Shown here one piece after another: positions 11,641-23,639 of a stretch of DNA of 64,000 nucleotides; positions within the stretch are counted from its first letter, which is position 1; each line of letters begins with the position of its first letter. The translations under genes were made by a program, and so were the position numbers. This DNA comes from Glossina fuscipes (Eukaryota > Arthropoda > Insecta > Diptera > Glossinidae). The stretch is taken from NCBI RefSeq assembly GCF_014805625.2, contig NW_023998565.1, positions 158,527 to 222,526 of the forward strand, given 5' to 3'. A model generated the notes under the pieces. It searched no databases. It was not told the DNA's origin and worked only from the letters and a program-made list of their open reading frames with translations.

Positions 11641-12329
11641 GTGTGTATTTCCACAGCTGTGAATTGGAATAAGAAAAACACTCTTCCAACACAAAGGAAA
11701 AACACAATCCTACAAATAACACCACATGGCTTCTCAGGGCGTGGCTTGGAATCTCCTCAGGCCGAAGCGCATAACTTCTATTTTTATTTTAGAGACCTTA
11801 AACAATCTAAAACATCATCTTCTAATATGACTAAGTTAGGAAAAAATAAACCAAGCCAGATTTCGAAAACTGATAGTTAGCAATTACGACGGAATCAGCA
11901 GTTGCAAAGTTTTTCTTTTTTACAAACTTAAAAAAATATCTAGGATTAACCAGTAGTGAGTATTTTATAAACTGATGGTATCTGCAATAACATTGGTGGT
12001 TGCGGTTATTAAATTTATGGCTTGCAGCAGAATAGGCAAATCATAGCAAAACCACTTTTCATAAATTTTTTGAAAATTTTGTTTTTTCTACTCTTATAAT
12101 ATTTGATTGTCTTGTTAAACAATGGCGGGCACTTGTTTCGAAGGTGGGGTTGTTTGATCGAAACGGACGCAGAAATAGCTAGGTTTTATACATTAGAACG
12201 ATGACAGTAAGGTTTCAACATTTCTAGCACAGAAAACGGGTATAATGTGTGAAAGATGGGATTTAAACACTAAAATATTAGTTTTGTTAAAATCTTAATA
12301 TTTATTGGAGGAAGTTTGGTTGGCACTTT
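11641..12329. other. Intergenic, nothing recognised
   Basis: Directly follows the beta copy 1 homology. An open frame at 11605-11880 starts inside the element and shows no known motif. No repeat or exon is supported. Confidence 0.45.
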
Positions 12330-13640
12330 AGACTAGTTTAACGGACCATCATGCCCATAATAAAACGAAATACAAATTGATGGATGACACGGATTCTGAG
12401 GTAAAATAAAGGGTGGACAGCGATTAACAACTATCTCTGGGAAGTTAAGAAAGCAAAGATCAAGCAGTCTGTCATTACAGTTAAGAGTATAGTTGTATTG
12501 AAGTAAATTACGATCAAATAATTCAGTGAAAAACATAGCAGCTCTATCAGACCGTACAGTCAGAATTATTGCTATAACATCAAGTGACTTGTGGCCAACT
12601 GAAGTCCCCTAAACTTTATGATTACTTTAGTAGGTTTAGGCTATCAGTAGATGTAGACTTTTTGACCAAGTCACAAATGAGGTCAGCATGTTTCTTATAT
12701 ATGTATGTATATATACGCATTTGGGAGAATGTAGGAACAAGTTATGTGTTATTGGATTTTCGCCCGAATGGCAATAAATTCAATATCGGGAGTAGTAGGA
12801 AGTTTAACTGAACGGGACGGGATTGCAGCAGATATACAATTACAACATCACCACCAGTACGCACCCATCGAGCCTTTCTGGAAACCGGGAAAGAATTGTG
12901 AAAAAGTGCCGACGAATGCAAATCAGGCTTTAATCAAGTTTCCCTGACGGCCAAAAAGGAAAACTCCGCGCTCACTGAATTTAGGAAAGTAGAGCGAATT
13001 TTTGAATTTCGGATCGTAACGTTTTGGTCAATGAAAGTTACTGGACCTGAAGAAACCTTTATTTTTTTCAGGATGGAGCATCTAACGAATTAGTATTACA
13101 AAATCGATGCCGAAGAATGAATTCCTTAGTTAAGGATCCAACTGGTATCAATGGCTTGTGTACCGAAATTTCCACATATTCAGTCTGAACTAATACTTTA
13201 AAAAACGATATAGCTCTAGGCTGAGGTGGAACCAATGTGAAAATGCTTAGATGTTCATGTCATCGAAAGAGGCATCAAGCGCCAGTCTTGACACGAATAT
13301 TGCCTTTCTAGGGGGTACTGCTAACAAGCAGACTTTATCTCTACCAGAAACAACAGGTTTGCAAATGGAGAGGCTTGAGTTGGCGAGAATATAGACGGGG
13401 TCACCACACTTGCACGTGTAGTTTGTGCGACTTGCCCAGCACGTGGACCACCAGACATCCCCAGACGGAGGGAGAGACGGATTTGTTATTTTTCTTAATA
13501 TTTTTTGGGGATGAACACAGAGTAGTCAGAATGGCACCACTGAGACGAGATACCCTTACTATTTTAGCGTAGCTAGAACAAGCGGGATTTTCCAACTTAT
13601 TTGGAACTTTTTTTTTAGCGGCCAAGCGGTGTGTGAATTT
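12330..13640 (-). mobile_element. Alpha LINE copy 2, degraded
   Basis: Minus-strand frames match the alpha element at 13.7-18.3 kb piecewise. Near 13600-13480 NKLENPACSSYAKIVRVS corresponds to the ORF1 stretch NKPASPSVLSYAEVVRVS. Near 13330-13290 PPRKAIFVSRL matches the RRM-like part of ORF1. At 12333-12536 ELFDRNLLQYNYTLNCNDR and LLDLCFLNFPEI match the endonuclease. Intervening parts are deleted or scrambled and there is no RT. It lies in inverted orientation immediately upstream of the better-preserved copy. Confidence 0.8.
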
Positions 13641-13951
13641 ATAATATACTTTGAGAAGAAATTGAGTGAATTCAAAGTAAAAGAAATATTTTTCCATTAC
13701 GCTTTGATTCATTTGATTTTTGCAAACAAAAATTTTGAGCTCTGATATAAATCTCTCTTTTTTTTTGTTTTCTCTCTTTTCCTCTGTTATTTTTTTGCTG
13801 TTTGGAGTTTGTGTTGCTATTGATCTCTCGTTACAGTGTCAACCTAACAGAGAAGTTTTGCACAAATTGGTTGATAAATTTTTATGTTCAGGATTTTTCA
13901 GTGATTTGTGTGTCTGTTCTTCATAATCCACAACTGTCTTTTTGACAGGAC

Positions 13952-14998
13952 ATGGAGTGTTTATATACACCTTGTCGGGCGAAATCAGGCCCGGATTCTG
14001 ATAGATTCGGTTCTTGTTGGCTCTGCTAGCGCTTTGGTCATGCAAAGTGTACCAGTATTCTCGGCCGTGCTGCTGACGCAGTCGCTGATCCGTCTAAAGG
14101 CTTCAGATGGTCATGTCCTGACTGTAGGCAGTGGGATTTTGACTTTTATAAACTTTTCACGGAGAGCCGTTATGGTTTCTCGAAATTGAGTAGAAATCTC
14201 GGCTCCTTGTGGCAAAAGTTTGAGCTCATTAAGTCTAGGTTTGATGAGTGTCGTTTTATTGGATACTCATCTTCTACTCGTAGCGTGTGGGACGTCACCT
14301 CTGGCTTTCTCCAAATCTGGTTCGTTAGTACAAGTTACCGCTCCCTCTAATTCTAAAATGAACAGTAATGTTTCCGATATTGCCGAGTCGGTTGGTAGCA
14401 AAACAGTTACAAACAAACCGGCAAGTCCATCGGTTTTAAGCTATGCTGAAGTGGTAAGGGTATCTCCGCCCAGAGCCGCCACTCACTCTAATCAAGTGCC
14501 ATCGCCTAAAAGTAATGAAGAGAAAAATAAGTCATCCTCTCCTCCTGGCTGTTCGCGTGTGAATGCTGGTCACCAGACTGGGCAAGTCTCACAAGCTGCC
14601 GGTACAAGGGCGATAAGCCCATCTATATTTTCCCAAACTCGAAAATCTCCTACCGTGAACCCCCCTCCTGGTCCAAATAATGACATTTGCTTGACGGCAG
14701 TTCCTCCCAGAAAAGCAATATTTGTGTCAAGACTGCCGCCTGAAACTTCGGTGGATAACATAAAAAGTTATCTGGCGACGAAAGTCCCATCAGTCAATTT
14801 AAAGCGTGTTAGCATCTTCAAAATGGCTCCTTCTCAAGCTAGGGCAATCTCTTCTTTTAAAATATTAGTTCCGACTGAAAACAGTGATATGTTGTTAAAC
14901 AAATCTCTGTGGCCAGTAGGATCCTTAATTAAGGAATTTATCCCTCGTGATCGTCCCCGTAATACCAAGGCAATAGTCTTGTCGCCTTCAAAAAACTA
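13952..14998 (+). pseudogene. Alpha LINE ORF1 (PHD-like finger, RRM-like domain)
   Basis: From ATG 13952 the frame reads MECLYTPCRAKSG and then a Cys/His set: CWLC, an in-frame TAG at 14027, FGHAKC and WSCPDC. Spaced Cys-His-Cys pairs like these define PHD/zinc-binding domains in ORF1 of CR1-type LINEs. The frame continues (RNLGSLWQKFELIKSRFDEC) to about 14290, where a frameshift moves the coding sequence into the frame open at 14220-14998. That part has a Ser/Pro-rich linker followed by PPRKAIFVSRLPPETS and SSFKILVP, an RRM-like nucleic-acid-binding module near the C-terminus. ORF1 proteins bind element RNA in the RNP. At least one stop and one frameshift inactivate it. Confidence 0.75.
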
Positions 14999-15009
14999 AT
15001 TGTTTCTTC

Positions 15010-17976
15010 AGGCCCACTATCTCTCATTTATCAAAATGTTAGGGGCCTAAATTCGAAAATTCGTTCCACTCTTCTAAATTCAGTGAGCACGGAATTTTTC
15101 TGTTTGGCCTTTACTGAAACTTGGCTAAAACCCGATCTTCATTCGTCGGAACTTTTTCATAATTCATTCCAAGTGTTTACAAATGATCGAGTGAATCGCA
15201 TTGGTGGTGATGTATTAATTGCCATATCTGCGTCAGTCCCGTCCAATTTAATTGAATTTCCCACTTCTCCTGACGTTGAATTTATCGCTATTCGTGCGAA
15301 TATGCCTGAACATCTATTTATAACCTGCTCCTATATTCCCCCAAAACTCTGATATCTCCATTTACAGGAAACACGCTGCCCTCATTTGTGAAGTGGCCAA
15401 GCGGTCTAGACCCACCGATTTGCATTGGGTGACTTCAATTTGCCTCAAGTCACTTGGTGTAACACTGATAATTCTGGCTGTTTGGTTCCTGCTTCAATGT
15501 CTGATAGGGCTGTTGTGTTCTTTAGTGAATTGTTTGATCATAATTTGGGTCAATATAATCGTACCCCTAATTGTAATGGTAGACTGCTTGATCTCTGCTT
15601 TGCCAATTTTCCCGAGATTTACATAAATCGTTGTCCACCTTTTAGTTTACGTGAGGATCCTTATCATCCATCAATATGCATTTACTTTCATCATATTAAT
15701 GATGGTTTGTTGAAATGCCTTAATGTGCCAAATCAAACTTTTTTAAATAACTATTATGATTTTCATAAAATCAATATTGTATTACTAAAACATCGTCTTT
15801 CACATCTGACGCTTGATTTCTCAACCGGTAGTATTGAAAACTTATTGCCATCGTTCTACAATACATTAAATCTAGCTATTGCTGCATCTGTTCCGATCAA
15901 GCATTGTCGACCTCGAAGCAGGTCTCCCCCGTGGTTTAATAAGACAATTAAATATCACAAGAATAGAAAAAACTCGCTATTCAAAAAATATTCGAAAAGT
16001 GGCTCTGCGCTGGACTATGTCGCGTACTCGGTGGCGAGGCATAGATTTAACTCCCTCAACCATCATTATTACTGCAGATACCTTCAGTTCATTAAATCCT
16101 CTCTGTTTGCTAATCCTAAATTCTTCTTTAAATTTGTTGACTCTAAAAGAAAAATTTCCACATATCCCTCTCATGTTTCTTTTAATGGCTCTGATTCCTC
16201 GGATGATTTTGAAATCTCAAATCTATTTGCTGAGTATTTCCGATGAAACTTATCGTTTGCTAATTTCGATTTATCAGCAAACTACCCATATCCTATAACT
16301 AACTCGGTTTCAATACCTAACTTGGTTATTTCGAAAGATGATGTTTTTAAAGGGTTGAGTTCTCTAAAATACAGTTGTTCGCCTGGACCTGATGGAATTC
16401 CATCATGTGTACTTAAATCTTGCGCTGTCGAGTTATGTGGTGTGATCTCAAAGATTTTTAACATGTCCTTGTATTTAGGTGTTTTCCCTTCATGTTGGAA
16501 GAGTAGTTTCCTTATTCCTATCCACAAGAGTGGAAGTAGACAATTTGTCGAGAACTACAAAGGCATAGCCAAGTTGAGTGTCTTGCCCATGTTGTTCGAG
16601 CGCATTGTGACTCAGCATTTGGCCTTTGCCATTAATTCGTATATTTCTCCGCACCAGCACGGCTTTCGTAAAGGGCGATCTACAGTCACCAACTTGTTAG
16701 AGTTTACCTGTCATATTTTCAAGGCTTTTTCTAGCGGCTCTCGCACAGATGTTATTTACACTGATTTAAACAAAGCATTTGATATGGTTAACCATAGACT
16801 ACTTATCTTTAAACTCCAAGCCTCTGGTTTCCCACCCTACTTAGTGAAATAGATATGCTCTTATCTGCACAATAGATCCTTCAGGGTTTTGTTTAACTCC
16901 ATTACCTCGGATGAATTCCCCGTTACGTCTGGCGTACCTCAAGGAAGTCACTTAGGTCCCATTTTATTTAGTTTATACATTAACGATCTCCCATCGGTGA
17001 TTAATTCCCGTCAGATCTTAACGTATGCTGATGATGTGAAACTGTTTTCTTCCTTCTCTGTCGAATCGCAATCACATCAGCTTCAAGGTGATTTGGATAA
17101 TTTTGTTGCATGGTGCTTTTTGAATCTTCTGAAACTAAATCTGAGTAAATGTAAGAAGCTTTCATTCTCAAGAAGAAAGTCATTCATTACTCAATATTTC
17201 ATAGATTCGCATAAGTTGGAGGACGTCGATTCGATTACAGATTTAGGCGTTCTATTTAACCATAGGTTACGTTTTAACTTGCATATTGAGCTCTCGATTA
17301 GCAAAGCTAGGTCTGCGCTTGGTGTTATAAAAAGGTGGTCCAAAGAGCTTGATGATCCCTACATTACGAAAAGGCTGTACATGTGTTTGGTTAGACCCAT
17401 ACTCGAGTATGCCTCAGTTGTGTGGTCTCCTTCATATAGGTGCTACGTAGATTCAATTGAATCTGTTCAAAAGCAATTCTTGCTGTTTGCCCTTAGAAAT
17501 TTGGGTTGGGATCCGATTGCCTCTCTTCCTCCGTATGAAAATAGGTTGCTTCTGCTGTCCCTACCGTCTCTTGAGAAACGTAGATTTGTTCTTGGCGTTT
17601 CCTTTCTAATGAAAGTATTATTATTATTATTATTTTAATTTTAGACTAATGAATTGAATTCTTAGACTAAAAAAAGAGACATTGAGCACTAGCAACACAG
17701 GCTATCGGCTCGCTAATGAAAGTAATAAATGGTGCTATTGACTCGCCTTCATTACTTGGTGAAATAAGCTTTAATGTCCCTAACCGCTTCTCTAGGCACT
17801 TTATCTTGGTTAAGCTTAATCAGTGTAAATTTAATTATGAGCTGTTCAATCCGCTCAGAGTCGTTTGCAAGAACCTAAATGATGTCTACCACTTATTCTC
17901 GTTATCGGACTCTTTAAAGTCCATTAAAGCAACATTGCTTAACACGCGCGAATTACCTATGTCGTATTTAAACTAG
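15010..17976 (+). pseudogene. Alpha LINE ORF2 (APE endonuclease and RT)
   Basis: The endonuclease begins near 15018 (LIYQNVRGLNSKIR) and includes FTETWLKPD, then a frameshift near 15350, then GDFNLPQVTW and RLLDLCFANFPEI. The RT follows, with SPGPDGIPSCVLK (about 16380), HQHGFRKGRSTVTNL, TDLNKAFDMVNH, VTSGVPQGSHLGPILF and the catalytic TYADDVKLF near 17025. The thumb region ends IKRWSKELDDPYITKRLY and VRPILEYASVVWSP. Lesions: TGA at 16244, TAG at 16850 (probably once a Trp codon) and the nested insertion at 17618. After the insertion the frame resumes at MKVINGAIDS and ends at 17976. It would nick DNA and copy element RNA by target-primed reverse transcription, but is dead here. Confidence 0.85.
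17606..17724 (-). mobile_element. 95-bp nested retroinsertion with 12-bp target duplication
   Basis: CTAATGAAAGTA occurs at 17606-17617 and again at 17713-17724, flanking a 95-bp insert (17618-17712). Removing the insert and one copy restores the ORF2 reading frame (FLMKV then INGAID). The insert begins with (TTA)n on the plus strand, so its 3' tail is (TAA)n in minus orientation, as in I-type LINEs and their 5'-truncated or SINE-like derivatives. Its 95 bp carry no coding capacity. Confidence 0.85.
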
Positions 17977-18298
17977 CTTTTATCCTTAAAAAATCGTTAC
18001 GTTTCGAAAGTGAATTATTGTCAATTTATTATCGGTTGCCAGGCTTATGCATGTTTGCGATGGCTTAGGGGTTCATTTGCAATTTGGCCCTGTACCGGTT
18101 GTAAGCGTGCTCCTATGCTGACAGTGTACATGCTTTTTTTTCTTTTTTTTTCTTCTTATTTGTTTTATTATGCTTATACTCAATTTTATTGTTAATTAAT
18201 ATAAGTTTTGCATTAAGAGCCAATTGAACTCGACTGTTATTTGTTTAGTTGAGTTTCTAGTATAAGTGGAATAAATAAAATAAATAAAATGAAATAAA

Positions 18299-18692
18299 CT
18301 CAACGATAGCGGAAACGCTAATATTTCTTGAAGGCAAGAATGGAGTTCTCACATGAGTCGACGAATCAGGTGAAGGCGGAGGTGAAGTATTACACGCTAA
18401 GCTACTACCCGAGGCTGTCTAGTGCATTAGACGTAAACTTGGCATTATCAAAAACACAGAAAATAAAGAGCAAGAAAAGAGAAAAAACTACAAACACGAA
18501 AAAGAGAAAGAAAGAGGCTTATTATGGAGAGCACCAAGTGCTGATTGCAAAAACCAAAATGAATATCACAATAAAGCGATCAATATAATTCACTTAATTT
18601 AAACAACTTTTATGCTTTATAATTAAATTATTTTTTAAACGCATGTAAAGACATAAAGCATTAAAAATGAAATTAAAAGTAGCAAAAATTTT
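18299..18692. other. Spacer between alpha and beta LINEs
   Basis: An open frame at 18340-18588 is Lys/Glu-rich in its second half and matches no family I know. No other structure seen. Confidence 0.4.
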
Positions 18693-19029
18693 TTTTTGGT
18701 ATGTTGAACAGAGATCGACGAAGCCAATAGATTTGTGGCTTATATGTCCAAATAATAAATTGTTGTAATTTTTGGTCACAATTATGTACAAAACGTAACA
18801 AAAAAAAGAGCGGCCGTAATAACTGCAGCCAGCATGTTAAGTGTAATTGTGTATGTGTGTGTAATTGTGCTTGTTGAGTTCTTGAAAGCTAAACAGTGTT
18901 GCAAACTTTGGCTGAAAACGAAAATCAATGCTATGGTAATAGAAGATTATTAAACGCAAAAACGAAAGAAAAAAAAGGAAAGAAGAGGAAAAAAAAAATT
19001 CTAAAAGGATAAATTAGCTTTTCTAATAA

Positions 19030-21822
19030 AGCAAGTTAGTTCCCCGAGATACCATTGGAAATAGCAACCATGATAGCATGTCGAATCGCGAGCAACTCAA
19101 TAAAAGTAAAGGAAAGTTCCTCTTCCACTTTGACTCGAAGTATTGTTTCAGACAGATGTTTCACGACCGAGAAGCCAGATACATCATGTCGGACGGAACC
19201 GTCAGTGGCATATATATCATATCCATTATTGTAATAAAAAAGGAGCTTTTCTTGGCATAACAACCTTATACAAGAGAAGTTGGCATTTTGTTTTGAGGTA
19301 GAGATCGGTTCGAGAATGTTCATGAAGACTTTGCATTTGCTGGTAATGAAATTCAATGGGGGAATTGAATCTAACTTATCAAAAATATGACAAAGTTTTT
19401 GATAGCAAAAAGTATAGCTGCAAGTGACAGTATCGCTGAGAGATATAATTTCCTAAAAAAAGGAAGGATTTATCATCTTGACTTTAATTAACTCCTTGGC
19501 AGTGCAAAAAAGGGCTCTCGGAAACTGGCCATTCACCAGATATAACATTGAGAATATGTTGAGGAGTTGAGGGGATCAGTCCAGTACAACGCTTCAACAT
19601 TCGGTTTTCAAATGCTTGTATACGCTTTTCAATATATTTTTGGAAATTGCAACATATGGAATGTCCAAATTCAATTTTGGATCTGACTGGAGATTTGTAA
19701 ACGGTCAAAGCATTTTTGGGAGGCAAGCCTGCCTGATTGTTTGTCATGAGTTTGATGAAGTTGCATCCAGACTGACAATCTTTGAACGCCTTTTCATAAT
19801 GCCCACGAAGGGTTAAGCTGTCATTTAAAATTCTCCCAAGAAATCGAAGAGATTTTACCTGATTAACTTGGGTACCTTTGATAAGAAGTCTGATTTCACG
19901 TTTAGAACCTTTGCCAAAATAGATAGTGTTTGCCTTGCTGGGGTTAAAATATAAATTAAGATCAGCGCATGCATTGAAAAACAAGTTCGCTTTCATCGAG
20001 AGGTTATTGACAGCTGCTGGAAAAGATGAGTCCGCAGATACGATTAGAAAGTCGTCTGCATATTGAAAAATGTAAGTTTTGTCATCTTGAAGATCATGCA
20101 AAGAAGCTGCGTATATATTGAAGAGTATGGGGCTTAAACAACTGCCTTGTGGGATACCACCGCATATTTCAATTTTTTCGGTACCCATCACCAACACACG
20201 CTTGGATAAAAAATTAAGTATCCACAGCCGCATTTGAAGAGGAATCGAAAAGTTTAGGAGAATTCTACCGAGCTTAATCAAGTTGACACAGTCATAGGCT
20301 TTGCTGATGTCCAAGGAGAGCATGACAACCATTTTCCCTGCTTTTTTTAAGCTGGCTATGAGAAAACACAGTTCATTAACGCACATATTCGTAGATTTGC
20401 GTTTTTGATAGGCGTAAGACCGAGCTGGAATAATGTTCTTAGTTTTCAGTAAAGCAGTTAGTCTCTCCTTAACCATGAGGTTGATGGTCTTTATCAATAC
20501 AGATATTAGTGAAATTGGTCTGAAGCTACTTAAATCATTTAGGTCTTTACCTGGCTTGGGAATGGGAACTATTTTGATGCAACGCAAATCAGAGGGTATA
20601 AAGTTGGTGGACCAGCAGTTGTTAATTTCATGCAAGAGAATGCTAATTCTTCCGCCAGACAGTGCTCTGAGCATGTCATACTTGACTCCATCACAACCTG
20701 CAGCAGTAGCTCTCTTTTTGGAATGCAAAAAATAAATTCGCTCATGCAATGAAAACGGTGTGTACTACTAAAAGGAATTGAAGGCATTTTAACAGGATTA
20801 ACAATTGGAATGAGCATATCTAAGTATTTTTTATTATTACGGTCATTCCATACAGCATAACCGCTTAATTTTCGTGGGTTGTCGTTACCACATAACTCTT
20901 TAATAGCGATGGCTCCATGTGCCCTTTTCGCCTTTCTAACTGCAGACCTCCATTCTTTCAGTATTTTCATATATTCAATGTAGTTGGCTCGATTGGCATA
21001 TTTACTCATTTTTTTTCTTGCAGCTTGGTATTTGCGGAAAAGTGTTGACAAGGAAGGTTTCCACCACGGTTTGGTTGAGAAGAAAGATCAACTTTAGACA
21101 GACGGTCCATAAGGAAGTTGCGTGAAATGAAATTTTCTATTTTCTTGACGGAATTGTTACAACTGTGGAATATAATGGGGGAGTGCTGACTTTTGCCAAT
21201 GGAAACATTGGATGTGTTCCAGTTGAAAGATAAAATAGTTGAGTTCGAGAAAGTTAGATCCAAGACACTGCTCGCCGTGCGACCGCTCCGGTTACAGTGA
21301 AAGGTAGTATTGCCGTTATTTAAGACACTGAAACTGCTGGAATTGATGGCATTTACAAGGATTTTGCCTTTGTTGGTAGAGACTTGATCGCCATACAGGC
21401 GGTGTCTTGCATTGAAATCTCCAGCTAGAATCACATTTTGTTCACCGTCAAGAAAGTCACATAATCTCTGAATCCCATCACGAAAGATTTGCACATCGCG
21501 ACTGGGTGGAAAGTAGCATGAGGCTATGAAAAGATTCGGTTTCAGGTTCATGGTTTTGATGATGATAATGTCAACGGCAGAGTTTTAGGGAATACGTCTG
21601 AAATTGACACCTTTCTTAACTAATATACTAACACCGCCATAACCATCATTTCAGCATTGGTGGCTGAGGCATAATTCGAAACTTTAACTTCAAAACAATT
21701 TTCATCTTTCAGAAAAGTTCACTTAAGATGCAGAAATCAACCTCGTTTGAGTTTAAGTAAAAATCCAAAAAAGATAGGTTACGCCGGACACTTTGAATAT
21801 TATATTGTAAAAAGGATATCAT
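19030..21822 (-). pseudogene. Beta LINE copy 2 ORF2 (APE, RT, RNase H)
   Basis: It starts MISFLQYNIQSVRRNL at 21822. The endonuclease carries a nonsense TAA (IP*NSAVD, plus-strand 21587-21589) before MNLKPNLFIASCYFPPS, AGDFNARHRLYGD and SSVLDLTFSN. An RT frame open at 20749-19484 has GCDGVKYDMLRAL, FRPISLISVLIKTINL, LSLDISKAYDCVN, GGIPQGSCLSPILFN and the catalytic QYADDFLIVSA, and extends through MLKRCTGLIPSTPQHILN. RNase H lies in a shifted frame at 19356-19036 (YATDGSVRHDVSGFSVV with catalytic Asp; ELLAIRHAI with catalytic Glu). The shifts and stops make it non-functional, but the RT core itself is open over 421 codons. Confidence 0.85.
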
Positions 21823-23247
21823 GTTGAAACTTGGGAAAGAAGCTCAGCGGATTTCCTCGTAGTACTGGGTGCTTCAACGGGGCAGGAAATGGCACAGACG
21901 GACATTTTTTCTTCAAATTCTTTAATAAGATTATGAGGGATCATCGGACGGATACTTTCTTGAATCGCGAGAATTAATCTTTCAAGTTCTGAGGACCGCA
22001 AATAGTTGTTTGAAATTTTCGGTCCAAGAAGTCTTGTTCCAGACGACTTGGGGGATGTATTGGGAGAAGGCTTGGTGGGTGAATTGATAAGAGATTTGGA
22101 GGGAACCAATTTCCTTTTGACGACAGCATTGATTATCATCCTTGGTCAAAATTGCAGACGTGTTCCCCAGTGGAGGGAAATTGCCGTCATAAGTGTTGTC
22201 ATCGAGACATTCGAAATAATTTTCGGAAAAATTCTCTTTGACCTCTTTATACGAAAGATTCTTAATCGCCATTATCCTGTTGATGTTTAATTCAATTTCC
22301 CTATTAGGGCAACACTTATTGAGAGCGTTGTGCTCACCTGAGCCACAGGACAGGCACTTCATCGCCTTACAATTTACACACTTCGGAGACTTTCCACAGT
22401 TAAGGCATCTGCTCTCTTTAGCTTTGCAGAATTTAGATACGTGACCGTATCTGCCACACTTAAAGCACTGCTTTAAAGTGGGTACAAAGTATTCGACCGG
22501 CAGATTACAATAATTAAATTTTATTGCCTTAGGGAGGGCTCTCCTTTTGAAGCCAACTTTGATGCTGGTTGTGGGAATCCACTCGTCTTTGTTGTTGGGA
22601 TTTCTTCTTTGGAAACGGACAGCGGACTTAATCGGGATATCGGATTCGGCGTTTTTAATTATACCATCGACACTATATGTGCATGGGATGTTTCGAATAA
22701 CTCCAAATCTCTCAGTGAGCGACCTCGGTATGTACGCTTTTAAATTCTTTTTATTAAATTCATTATTCATAAAAAAATTGTTGGCATAGGCAGCGGAGCT
22801 GAAAAGCAGTTTAGCTCTACCCCTGCTGACAACTTTTAATTCTTTTAAGCCGTACATACCGAAATCCTTCAAGTAAACATAGAAATAGAGATTGAAGTTA
22901 TTATTGAAGCGATTTCCTTCTGCGTCTGCGCAAGTTTCGACAAAAACGACAAAATTGCAGTTGGAAAGGCAATCGTACAAACTAATCTCGACATTTGGGG
23001 CGGCTGTGGCACCCAAATCAGAGGGCTTGTCGGTAGCCTGTTTACTAGGCGGAATTAAAACGTTTGCGTTAGCTTGTCCGCTAGCAGACAAAAGAATATT
23101 ATTTTCACCTATTTTCGATCTCTTGGTGTGCCCAGTGGCGTTCATGTAAAAATCTTCAAAACAGTCTCTATCAGTAATTATAAGATCAGACCCAGTCTCC
23201 GTAGGGAGACGGGCTGATGTTGTTTTAGTTGTTATCACAGGGAACAC
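21819..23247 (-). pseudogene. Beta LINE copy 2 ORF1 (gag-like, CCHC)
   Basis: ATG at 23247 opens a 421-codon frame. It has an N-terminal RRM-like half (LKELKVVSRGRAKLLFSSAA), a perfect CX2CX4HX4C knuckle CFKCGRYGHVSKFC, further Cys clusters (CLNC, CVNC, CLSCGSGEHNALNKCC) and an acidic tail. A frameshift near 22010 moves the coding sequence to the frame LIKEFEEKMSVCAISCPVEA, which ends with TGA at 21821-21819. That stop overlaps the ORF2 ATG (21822-21820) as ATGA, an arrangement suited to termination-reinitiation. ORF1 proteins of this type coat the element RNA. Confidence 0.8.
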
Positions 23248-23639
23248 AAAAAGAAAAAATTACAAAGAAAAAACAAAAAATAATAATTGAATATATGTAT
23301 TGCTTCTTAATTTTTCTCTCACGAGAGATTCCTCCTCCTTCCCTCCTTTTCCTTCTTAAAATTGTTTTCTTTGGTTATTTTATTACTTTATTAAACCCCT
23401 TTTCGTTTTTTCAAATATTTAAAAAATTTTTTATTTTTTTTCCTTTCTTTTTCACTAACATCGGTAAACACAAAAATTATCCACCTGCCGTTTGCGGAGA
23501 TGATGTGTTGTGTCAAGTGTGAATGAAATGCGAATGAGCAAAATTTCTTCGCACAATGTAAAAGCGCGCGCAGAGTTGCCAAACACTTATTGCCAATCCT
23601 CTTCTTTCTACTGTTACTTCTGTTAACAGATTTTTCGTT

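Larger units (their letters stand above)
13720..18298 (+). mobile_element. Alpha LINE copy 1, near full length (CR1/Jockey-group)
   Basis: A non-LTR retrotransposon with ORF1 (PHD-like finger plus RRM-like domain), ORF2 (APE endonuclease plus RT), a 3' UTR of about 320 bp and an AT-rich tail of AATAA units ending near 18298. No RNase H domain was seen after the RT, which fits the CR1/L2/Jockey groups better than the I clade. It is inactive through multiple stops and frameshifts and has a 95-bp nested insertion at 17618-17712. The exact 5' end is uncertain; I place it near 13720, after which T-rich leader sequence precedes ORF1. Confidence 0.85.
18693..23585 (-). mobile_element. Beta LINE copy 2: I-clade-like, near full length
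   Basis: Read on the minus strand: a 5' region from about 23585, ORF1 gag with CCHC knuckles (23247-21819), ORF2 with APE endonuclease, RT and RNase H (21822-19030), and a long 3' UTR ending near 18693 at an A-rich stretch. A downstream RNase H in ORF2 together with CCHC gag is the layout of the I clade. The 3' UTR shares CAGCCAAAGTTTGCAACACTG with beta copies 1 and 3. Relative to copy 3 it lacks the segment after RNase H (GISG runs into the UTR) and a block between endonuclease and RT near 21080. Frameshifts and stops make it inactive. Confidence 0.85.
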
